Origin: an uncultured Lachnospiraceae bacterium
GTDB taxonomy: Bacteria; Bacillota; Clostridia; Lachnospirales; Lachnospiraceae
Reading direction: 5' to 3'
Assembly (NCBI GenBank): GCA_910586605.1
Contig: CAJUJR010000088.1
Location: 1-11,811, forward strand
Length of the DNA: 11,811 nt
The translations under genes were made by a program, and so were the position numbers. Positions 5,840-11,811 of the stretch are shown piece after piece (the stretch's first letter is position 1; each line of letters begins with the position of its first letter). The notes under the pieces were generated by a model, which was not told the DNA's origin, did no database searches, and saw nothing but the letters and a program-made list of their open reading frames with translations.

Positions 5840-5869
5840 AATAAACTTAACTTGTATCAAAATTGTCAC
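5840..5869 (-). promoter_or_regulatory. Candidate promoter for the response regulator gene
   Basis: On the minus strand GTGACA (5864-5869) and TTTATT (5840-5845) are separated by 18 bp, a fair match to a SigA-type promoter. Transcription would then begin near 5833 and include most of the stem-loop at 5800-5838 in the leader. Confidence 0.25.
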
Positions 5870-5950
5870 ATAGCCATGAACAAAAAATTAAGATATTTTT
5901 AATTTTTCACTTATAATATCATAATATCTCATGCTTTTTTCAGCCAATAA

Positions 5951-7321
5951 TCATCTTTCCGAAATAGGAACTGCCTCTTCTAAGACTGCGTTTGCCTGCT
6001 CCACCTTTAACCTAGAAAGAAGTACTGTAATCAACAAATTAATAATCACAGGAATCCATAAATACATAAGGTATAACATATTAATACAGGACTGTGGCTG
6101 CACTGCTGCATTTGCAACATAACCTCCTGCGGCCAAAAGCCATCCTGCCAATGCAGTACCAACTCCGCTCCCAATTTTTACCCCAAGTGAAGAGCAAGAA
6201 TACATTGTCCCATCAATACGCCTATGCTTTGTACGGAATGTATATTCAGAACATGAAGCTATCAAGGCATTCATATCCCCTTGCAGCGGGCTCATCCCAA
6301 TAGAAGCTGTTGCTGAAAAAAGCAACATCAATGGCACATTCCCCATATATCCTGCAACAATCACCATTGCACGGGATGCTGTTGCAAGTATATAGCCCCA
6401 GAGGTTTACCTTATACATTCCTTTAAATCTTTTTACAAGCATTGGGGTAAAGACAAGGCCGCAAATTAAAGGAAGGTTAATTGCAAAAGCAAAAACACCA
6501 AGTAAGGATTCATCCCCTAAAATATAAGTCATATAATAAATCCCCATATTTAAGGTTGCTGTAAATATCTGGGTCAAAATATAAACACAGCAGATAATTA
6601 GGTAAAATTTATTTGCCAGAAGCATTTTTCCAGCATCTACAAGGGAATACTTTTCTTCTGCTTCCGCGCTTCCTGCCCCTCCTAATTCCTCCTCTGGAAG
6701 CTCTTTCACAGAAAAGACAGAAATTGTATTAACAACAAGGCCAATTACCGCATAAATAATTGCTACGGTACGCCATCCTGCTGCCCCTCCGCCTAACATT
6801 TTTACAGCTTCTACTGTTACAGACTGAATTGCCAGGCTTGTCCCAAAAGCAAAAATAAACCGGATGGACCCCATCTGCACCCGCTCCCCGCCATTTTTCG
6901 TGATAAGCGCCGTAAGTGAAGAATATGCAATATTATTTGCCGTATAAAAAACTGCATTTAAAAGTGTATACGTTATAAAGAAATAAGCATATTTTGCTGT
7001 CTCGCCCATGCTTGCCGGAACCATAAAAATTGCGGCAAGCATTATGGCATTGCCAAGATATGCCCATAACATCCACGGCCGTGCTTTTCCCATTTTGGTT
7101 TTTGTTTTATCTATCATAGAACCAAAAAAGATATCAGACACACCGTCAAATAGCTTGGAAAACATCATTAATGTCCCAACAATCCCTGCATTCAGCCCAA
7201 CCGTATCTGTTAAAAAAATCATAACAAAGGAAGAAAGGAAAGCATAAATCACATTTCCTGCAATATCCCCAGAGCCATACCCAATTTTATTATACCAGTT
7301 TAAATACTTTTTTTCATTCAT
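5951..7321 (-). CDS. GPH-family sugar:cation symporter, 456 aa
   Basis: The protein has about twelve hydrophobic segments and the glycoside-pentoside-hexuronide (MelB/LacS) signature near helix II and the following loop: DGVSD (59-63) then GSMIDKTKTKMGKARPW. The Asp pair 59/63 matches the cation-coordinating pair of MelB. The helix IV Asp of MelB appears to be Asn here (N122, LLNAVFY). There is no C-terminal EIIA domain, unlike streptococcal LacS, and the length fits the plain GPH size. It acts in the cytoplasmic membrane. The gene lies 76 bp after the beta-galactosidase gene, with an excellent aggagg site 7 nt before ATG 7321, so a beta-galactoside is the likely substrate. The exact sugar is inference. 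Confidence 0.9.
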   Translation of the reverse strand: MNEKKYLNWYNKIGYGSGDIAGNVIYAFLSSFVMIFLTDTVGLNAGIVGTLMMFSKLFDGVSDIFFGSMIDKTKTKMGKARPWMLWAYLGNAIMLAAIFMVPASMGETAKYAYFFITYTLLNAVFYTANNIAYSSLTALITKNGGERVQMGSIRFIFAFGTSLAIQSVTVEAVKMLGGGAAGWRTVAIIYAVIGLVVNTISVFSVKELPEEELGGAGSAEAEEKYSLVDAGKMLLANKFYLIICCVYILTQIFTATLNMGIYYMTYILGDESLLGVFAFAINLPLICGLVFTPMLVKRFKGMYKVNLWGYILATASRAMVIVAGYMGNVPLMLLFSATASIGMSPLQGDMNALIASCSEYTFRTKHRRIDGTMYSCSSLGVKIGSGVGTALAGWLLAAGGYVANAAVQPQSCINMLYLMYLWIPVIINLLITVLLSRLKVEQANAVLEEAVPISER

Positions 7322-7340
7322 AAGCTTTCCTCCTTTCTAA

Positions 7341-7386
7341 GCAGGCAGCCATCCAGAAAATCCCAAACCTGGTCCAAACTGCCTGC
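7341..7386 (-). promoter_or_regulatory. Intercistronic stem-loop between lacZ and the symporter gene
   Basis: gcaggcag (7341-7348) and ctgcctgc (7379-7386) form a perfect 8-bp stem. An inner ccag/ctgg pair (7353-7356, 7369-7372) stacks within it. It lies between the lacZ stop and the symporter ribosome binding site and has no T-tract. A processing or mRNA-stability element that tunes the enzyme-to-transporter ratio is likely. Confidence 0.45.
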
Positions 7387-7397
7387 AACATCAAAAT

Positions 7398-10300
7398 TTA
7401 ATCCCCAGAAATAATTAATTTCATTTCAAACTGAAATTCCTCTTCTGACAACCGGTACTTTTCTAAAAGCCCAGGCCCGCAGCTATTAGAACCAATGCCA
7501 TTTTGAGCATAATCAAGGCATAACACGGTGCTCCCACATGGAACCAATTCATAATTATGCCTCTTTTCTGTTAACTCTTCCTGCGTATAAACAGAGGCAT
7601 TAAACGAAAAAGGAACTCTGCTTACAGCCGCCATCCTGTTTTTTATCCCGCTCACCAAAACATAATCACAATCATTATGGCTTCCATTTTCCTGTGGGCG
7701 TATATAATCTTCATGCATTTTAGACACATTCATGGAATATCTCCCATGGCTTGCTGCATGGCATTTGTCACGGTAGCTTTCCATAGGCCCCATCCCATAA
7801 AATGTAATCTCCTGCATATCTGCCGGCAGGAAAATACGGAGTCCAAAGCGTGGAAGCCCTGGAAATTCTGCATTCCGCTTTACAGACATTTTAACTGCTA
7901 TTTCCCCTTCATGCCCTACTGCCCAAACAGCTTCTATATCCAATATTTTCTGTACAGATGCTGCCAAAACAGCCATCCTGCTACAAATTTGAATCCCCGT
8001 TCCTTTTTTATCATATACTGTCTTATATGTCCTTGTATAACTCTGATGGTAAAAAGCCTTACACCATTCCTCTTTTATATTCCTGTCATTATCAGTTGGC
8101 GCACGCCAGATATTTACCTCCATTGGCCGGGTAATAAGCTGCCGGTCTTCCCATTCCATCCGTTCAAATACGCCAGTTAATTTGTTAAAGTGATACGCAA
8201 ACTTCCTGCCTTTTAGTACTAGGAACCTGTCATTTTCTAATACTTCTATCTGCCCTGCATCATCGCTTGGCATGCCATCATCTACCCGGGTTGGAAAATT
8301 CCACATAACCCCTGCCTGATTTCTTCCATCTTTATTTTTCAGGGGGATTTCATCAAACCCAAGCAGGAAACCTTTCGGCAGAAATTTGGTAGGATTTTTT
8401 AATATATAGTATAATTTCAGATAACATCTGCCTTTTTCCGGGACAGATACAGGCAGTACGACCTCTCCTTCCCTATGGGGCCTTACAGGGCAAAGTTCCC
8501 CTGCCTCCCCTTCTTCCTTAATATCCCCATCACATGTCACCTCATACCTGATAAACAGATAATCCTTTAAATCTATAAAGTCCATATAATTATGGAGCAG
8601 CAATTTACCATACTTTTGGTCATAAGATAAAACTCTTGCCGGGCGGTATACATTTTTGTATTCCAAAAGCCCTGTGTGCGGCCTGCGGTCAGGATATACC
8701 AGGCCATCCATGCAAAAATTGCCATCGTGCCGATCCTCTTTATGGTCTCCCCCATAAAAATAGATTGCCCTGCCGTCTTCTGCCTGTCCCTTATAGATAG
8801 CATGGTCGCACCATTCCCAGACAAAGCCGCCGCAGATTTCATCATACTGTTCTATTATTTCAAAATAATCTTCTAAATCTCCTGGTCCATTTCCCATTGC
8901 ATGGCAATATTCACACATGATATAAGGTTTATCCGGTTGATTTTCCACATACTCCCGAATTTCTTCCATTGTTGGATACATCATACTGTATAAATCAATA
9001 TTGGAAAAATCATACTTTCTTTTCTTGCTTCTGTAATATGCACTTTCATAATGGGTAAGCCGGCTGGAATCAAACTGTTTTACCCATTCCAGGGATTTTT
9101 CAAAAGTACAGCCATATGCACTTTCATTTCCCATCGACCAGATAACGACACAAGGACGGTTTTTATCCCTGTATACACACCTTTTTACCCTGTCAAGCGT
9201 TGCCTCTGTAAACTCAGGATTATCTGCAATCACTTCATTCCAACGCCGTCCCCTGTTTTCCCATCTCCTATCCTTAAAATATGCTTCTACCGGCCCATGC
9301 GCCTCATTGTCTGCTTCATCAATTACATAAAAACCATACCGGTCGCAGAGCTGGTAAAACATTGGCACATCTGGATAATGGCTTGTCCGTATTGCATTAA
9401 AATTATGTTGCTTCATCAATAGAAGATCCTGTTCCATCTGTTCCATGCTAACAGTAAACCCGGTAACCGGATTTGACTCATGGCGGTTTACCCCCTTAAA
9501 AGTTACCGGGCTTCCATTTACCAAAACAACATTATCACAAATTTTTATCTCCCGTATGCCAACATAATCTGTAATGGTTTCTGCATCTGTCTTTAAAACA
9601 AGCGTATAAAGATATGGCTCCTCTGCATTCCACAAGCGCGGCTGGTTTACCATAAGGCAAATGCCCTGCTGGTATTCCCCCTCTCCATCTTCCGATAATT
9701 TCCCACTAAGTTCCATTGCCGCTACCCTGCCATTTTCATCATATAGGGTAACAGAAACTGGCACTACCTCATCAAAATACCGTAATTTCACTTCAACAGC
9801 AGCCTTACCGTCCCTGCATTCTGTTGTTATAAAATAATCAAAAACCCCCTGCATTGGCCTTTTTAGCAGATATACATCCCTAAAAATTCCGCTCATACGG
9901 AACTTATCTTGGTCTTCCAGGTAACTCCCATCACACCATTTTAAAACCAAGACAGCAAGTGTATTTTCCCCCTCCAGTAAGTATCCTGTTACATCAAATT
10001 CACTGGTTGAATGCGAAACCTGGCTATAGCCAACATATTGGCCATTTAGCCACACATAAAAGCAGGAATCCACCCCTTCAAAATTCAAAAATGCTTTTGG
10101 CGCAATTTCTTCTTTTTGATAGGAAAAACTACGGATATACACCCCACAGGGATTTTCGTGTGGTACATATGGCGGGTCCATCGGGAATGGATATCTGATA
10201 TTCGTATACTGATGGGAATCATAACCATAATTCTGCCACACCCCTGGAACAGAAACGGTTTCATATCCCTCTACACCATAACCCCTTTCAAAAAAACTTT

Positions 10301-10490
10301 CCTTGACGTCATAAATACTTTTGTAATACCGAAATTTCCAATCCCCACTTAACATCTGAATCCGGTCTGATTCCTCCCTGTGTTTTACCAGATCCCCTCT
10401 TTGTGCAGATGCCGGAATATAATATGACCGATCTAGCATCACATTATCATGCAACATATGCAAATCTTCATAATACCCAGGTACAATCAT
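7398..10490 (-). CDS. lacZ: GH2 beta-galactosidase, LacZ type, 1030 aa
   Basis: Full-length LacZ-type enzyme, close to the 1023 aa of E. coli LacZ, hydrolysing terminal beta-galactosides in the cytoplasm. Domains in order: sugar-binding jelly roll (about 40-215), immunoglobulin-like domain (about 215-330), TIM barrel (about 330-620), second Ig-like domain, and C-terminal Bgal small-chain domain (about 750-1028, including FNKLTG and RAPTDND). Acid/base Glu 456 is in WSMGNES and nucleophile Glu 527 is in MCEYCHAMGN. Catalytic-site residues NRHESNP (335-341), DEADNEAHG (391-399) and FVWEWCDH are present. The start at ATG 10490 has a perfect aggaggtg site; an upstream ATG at 10574 would run through the promoter and lacks such a site. 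First gene of the operon with the symporter, divergent from the AraC regulator. No signal peptide. Confidence 0.96.
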   Translation of the reverse strand: MIVPGYYEDLHMLHDNVMLDRSYYIPASAQRGDLVKHREESDRIQMLSGDWKFRYYKSIYDVKESFFERGYGVEGYETVSVPGVWQNYGYDSHQYTNIRYPFPMDPPYVPHENPCGVYIRSFSYQKEEIAPKAFLNFEGVDSCFYVWLNGQYVGYSQVSHSTSEFDVTGYLLEGENTLAVLVLKWCDGSYLEDQDKFRMSGIFRDVYLLKRPMQGVFDYFITTECRDGKAAVEVKLRYFDEVVPVSVTLYDENGRVAAMELSGKLSEDGEGEYQQGICLMVNQPRLWNAEEPYLYTLVLKTDAETITDYVGIREIKICDNVVLVNGSPVTFKGVNRHESNPVTGFTVSMEQMEQDLLLMKQHNFNAIRTSHYPDVPMFYQLCDRYGFYVIDEADNEAHGPVEAYFKDRRWENRGRRWNEVIADNPEFTEATLDRVKRCVYRDKNRPCVVIWSMGNESAYGCTFEKSLEWVKQFDSSRLTHYESAYYRSKKRKYDFSNIDLYSMMYPTMEEIREYVENQPDKPYIMCEYCHAMGNGPGDLEDYFEIIEQYDEICGGFVWEWCDHAIYKGQAEDGRAIYFYGGDHKEDRHDGNFCMDGLVYPDRRPHTGLLEYKNVYRPARVLSYDQKYGKLLLHNYMDFIDLKDYLFIRYEVTCDGDIKEEGEAGELCPVRPHREGEVVLPVSVPEKGRCYLKLYYILKNPTKFLPKGFLLGFDEIPLKNKDGRNQAGVMWNFPTRVDDGMPSDDAGQIEVLENDRFLVLKGRKFAYHFNKLTGVFERMEWEDRQLITRPMEVNIWRAPTDNDRNIKEEWCKAFYHQSYTRTYKTVYDKKGTGIQICSRMAVLAASVQKILDIEAVWAVGHEGEIAVKMSVKRNAEFPGLPRFGLRIFLPADMQEITFYGMGPMESYRDKCHAASHGRYSMNVSKMHEDYIRPQENGSHNDCDYVLVSGIKNRMAAVSRVPFSFNASVYTQEELTEKRHNYELVPCGSTVLCLDYAQNGIGSNSCGPGLLEKYRLSEEEFQFEMKLIISGD

Positions 10491-10520
10491 CGCTACACCT
10501 CCTCGTTTTTGCAGCCAGAG

Positions 10521-10549
10521 AGTATACTGCCTCCTGGCGTTTTTTTGAA
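10521..10549 (-). promoter_or_regulatory. Candidate lacZ promoter
   Basis: On the minus strand TTCAAA (10544-10549) and TATACT (10521-10526) are separated by 17 bp, placing the start of transcription near 10514, 24 nt before the ATG. The weak -35 fits an activator-dependent promoter, and a GCTGTGAA motif lies about 55 bp upstream of that start. Confidence 0.5.
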
Positions 10550-10562
10550 TGATGTTTAGAAT

Positions 10563-10574
10563 AGCTGTGAACAA
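10563..10574. promoter_or_regulatory. Candidate AraC operator, copy 1
   Basis: agctgtgaacaa on the plus strand matches the complement of copy 2 at 9 of 11 core positions (gctgtgaa exact). It lies just upstream of the lacZ -35, where an AraC-family activator would contact RNA polymerase. Assignment is by repetition and position only. Confidence 0.4.
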
Positions 10575-10617
10575 TACTATTATAAAATCCAGGATAGGAA
10601 TAATCCATAAACCGCAT

Positions 10618-10646
10618 TAGACAAAACATGCACAAAATGATACAAT
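10618..10646 (+). promoter_or_regulatory. Candidate promoter of the AraC regulator
   Basis: TAGACA (10618-10623) and TACAAT (10641-10646) are separated by exactly 17 bp, a strong SigA-type match, with transcription expected near 10653. The predicted start falls inside operator copy 2, consistent with autorepression. The coding sequence begins about 58 nt later after an aaggag site. Confidence 0.55.
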
Positions 10647-10650
10647 GTTG

Positions 10651-10661
10651 CTATTCACAGC
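10651..10661. promoter_or_regulatory. Candidate AraC operator, copy 2
   Basis: ctattcacagc is in inverted orientation to copy 1, about 90 bp away, and is repeated exactly at 11616-11626. It overlaps the predicted transcription start of the regulator gene, so binding here could repress it. Confidence 0.4.
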
Positions 10662-10710
10662 CAATTCCTGAAAAAAGCGGAATGATGCAGGCAATAAGGA
10701 GAACTTTTTT

Positions 10711-11574
10711 ATGTATATCAACGCTGGTTATCTGAACAACTCTAGAATTGATTTTAAAGACCGCAGCAAACCGCTGATTGTTGGAAGCTGCGGCACCTAC
10801 CACCTCTATACACGCCCAAAGCTGCCCACATGGCGCCCTAAAGGCCGCGTAGATTTCCAACTGCTGTATATCGCGGCTGGAAAAGCATATTTTGAATTTA
10901 ACGGAAAAGAAGAAACTGTCACAGCAGGCCATATGGTTTTATACCAGCCGCGCGAACCTCAAAAATATGTATATTATGGCATAGATCGGACAAGGGTATA
11001 TTGGGTCCACTTTACAGGAAACAGCGTAAAAAAAATATTGAACTATTATGATATCCCCTTAACGGAACATGTCTTTTATACAGGCATTTCCCCAGGCTAC
11101 CAATATCTTTTCCAGCAAATGATATTGGAACTGCAGCTATGCCGCCCATGCTATGAAGAACTTCTCTCCATGCTTCTGCGCCACATTTTCCTGCTTGTAA
11201 AAAGGCAGCTAAAAGAAGAAAACAAACCGCGGAATACCTATGCACGGGAAGAAACAGAACTTGCAGTGAATTATTTTAATGAAAATTACCATAAAGATTT
11301 AAGCATAGAATCTTATGCCTCCTCCAGAAATATGAGTACCAGTTGGTTTATCCGGAATTTTAAAGAATATGTAAATATGACGCCCTTACAATATATCCTC
11401 TCGCTCCGTATCTCAAATGCACAAAGTTTACTAGAAACAACCAAATATAATGTTACAGAAATTGCATCGATTGTCGGCTATGAGAATCCTTTGTATTTTA
11501 GCCGTATTTTTAAAAAACAGGTTGGGTTGTCCCCTTCAGAATATAGGGGAAAAAAGCATATAGATGAGAAGTAA
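10711..11574 (+). CDS. AraC-family transcriptional regulator, 287 aa
   Basis: The N-terminal half (about 15-110) is a cupin-type ligand-binding domain of the AraC_binding kind, with the beta-strand pattern LLYIAAGKAYFEFNG, then AGHMVLYQPREP and VYWVHFTG. A helical linker follows (about 130-175). The C-terminal half (about 185-285) carries two helix-turn-helix units: LSIESYASSRNMSTSWFIRN (197-216) and NVTEIASIVGYENPLYFSRI (247-266). The family end motif GLSPSEYR follows (272-279). Start ATG 10711 has aaggag about 9 nt upstream. It is divergent from lacZ across 220 bp with two inverted candidate operators, so it is very probably the local activator responding to a sugar. The ligand is unknown. 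Confidence 0.93.
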   Translation: MYINAGYLNNSRIDFKDRSKPLIVGSCGTYHLYTRPKLPTWRPKGRVDFQLLYIAAGKAYFEFNGKEETVTAGHMVLYQPREPQKYVYYGIDRTRVYWVHFTGNSVKKILNYYDIPLTEHVFYTGISPGYQYLFQQMILELQLCRPCYEELLSMLLRHIFLLVKRQLKEENKPRNTYAREETELAVNYFNENYHKDLSIESYASSRNMSTSWFIRNFKEYVNMTPLQYILSLRISNAQSLLETTKYNVTEIASIVGYENPLYFSRIFKKQVGLSPSEYRGKKHIDEK

Positions 11575-11811
11575 AAGAGAGCCTGCCAAATTGTAAAAAA
11601 CGGCAGCCAAGGATACTATTCACAGCTAATCATAGCGAAATGTAAATAGATAAAAAATATCTTCCACTATATGTTTCCTAAAATGTGCAGCATGAGAAAC
11701 TGACCGTTTTACATTTTTTCTGTAAATGCGAAAGTTTTGCCCTACTTACATTCTGACAAAAATTATAGAAGACATTCCTCCCTGGGCAATCCTACGCTCT
11801 TAAGAATTGCT
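11575..11811. other. Non-coding region after the regulator gene
   Basis: No gene is supported on either strand in these 237 bp. It contains a weak stem ctgcc/ggcag (11583-11587 with 11602-11606), the third operator-like motif (11616-11626) and a hairpin tttaca/tgtaaa around a T-rich loop (11708-11713 with 11721-11726). None is a clear intrinsic terminator. Confidence 0.4.
11616..11626. promoter_or_regulatory. Third copy of the operator-like motif
   Basis: ctattcacagc repeats copy 2 (10651-10661) exactly, 42 bp after the regulator's stop codon. It may serve a gene beyond the right edge of the window or be a chance match. Confidence 0.25.

Larger units (their letters stand above)
5716..5950. 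promoter_or_regulatory. Leader region of the two-component genes
   Basis: This 235-bp gap separates the symporter stop from the response regulator start, both read leftward. From right to left it holds a tandem octamer ataatatc (5913-5920, 5921-5928), an AT-only hairpin (5883-5891 with 5899-5907), a promoter-like pair (5840-5869) and a large GC hairpin (5800-5838). The structure suggests that the lac-type operon ends here and that the two-component genes have their own promoter. Read-through cannot be excluded. Confidence 0.4.

Noticed and set aside
2635..5866. Shared tgtatcaaaattg at about 2636-2648 and 5853-5865
   Set aside because: A 13-14-base match in AT-rich DNA is expected by chance in a window this size, and one copy overlaps a coding end.
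7677..9422. Several long open frames on the plus strand opposite lacZ
   Set aside because: They are antisense shadows of a well-supported GH2 gene, with low-complexity translations and no ribosome binding sites.
10491..10574. 28-residue N-terminal extension of the beta-galactosidase from an ATG at 10574
   Set aside because: No ribosome binding site there, it would run through the likely promoter, and the ATG at 10490 has a perfect aggaggtg site and gives the family's usual N-terminus.
1..11811. CRISPR array, tRNA, rRNA or known riboswitch
   Set aside because: No regularly spaced repeats, cloverleaf or conserved riboswitch core was found on reading both strands.

Overview
The window looks like chromosome from a low-GC Gram-positive anaerobe of the Clostridia, most likely Lachnospiraceae-like. 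The reasons are AT-rich intergenic DNA, strong AGGAGG-type ribosome binding sites, a GPH-family sugar symporter beside a GH2 beta-galactosidase with a divergent AraC regulator, and small phage-type Cys-rich ORFs. This is inference from gene content; no rRNA or tRNA is present to anchor it.

Left part (about 1-2363, all leftward): a degraded or mosaic mobile-element segment. In transcription order it holds the 3' end of a gene lacking its start (2220-2363), a phage HK97-gp10-like protein (1769-2212), a divergent HU-like DNA-binding protein (1425-1715), two overlapping Cys-rich mini-proteins (1204-1386 and 1107-1226, the latter only 39 aa), and three hypothetical small proteins (819-1103, 461-685, 200-409). 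No integrase, terminase, portal or relaxase is visible. A nested inverted repeat (130-211) overlaps the last gene's stop codon. Between 2364 and 2639 there is no convincing gene, but there is a 20-bp near-palindrome, an 11-bp tandem repeat and a 16-bp direct repeat. That makes it the likely boundary between the element and resident chromosome.

Middle part (2640-5715, leftward): an OmpR-family response regulator, a HAMP-containing sensor histidine kinase and a single-TM protein of unknown family. The last is tightly linked to the kinase and may be an accessory or sensing subunit.

Right part (5951-11574): a beta-galactoside utilisation locus. An AraC-family regulator (10711-11574, rightward) diverges from a lacZ-type GH2 beta-galactosidase (7398-10490) followed by a GPH (MelB/LacS-type) symporter (5951-7321). 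The shared 220-bp intergenic region carries good promoter candidates in both directions and an inverted pair of GCTGTGAA-centred motifs. A third copy lies downstream of the regulator gene. The working model is that the symporter imports a beta-galactoside, LacZ hydrolyses it in the cytoplasm, and the AraC protein senses a sugar ligand and activates the operon. Whether the two-component system is functionally tied to this operon cannot be decided from sequence; an apparent terminator or leader hairpin separates them.

I do not see an overt new defence or mobile system. The items most worth a second look are the Cys-rich mini-gene pair, the repeat-dense junction at 2364-2639, the nested inverted repeat at 130-211, the kinase-linked membrane protein, and the candidate AraC operator family.
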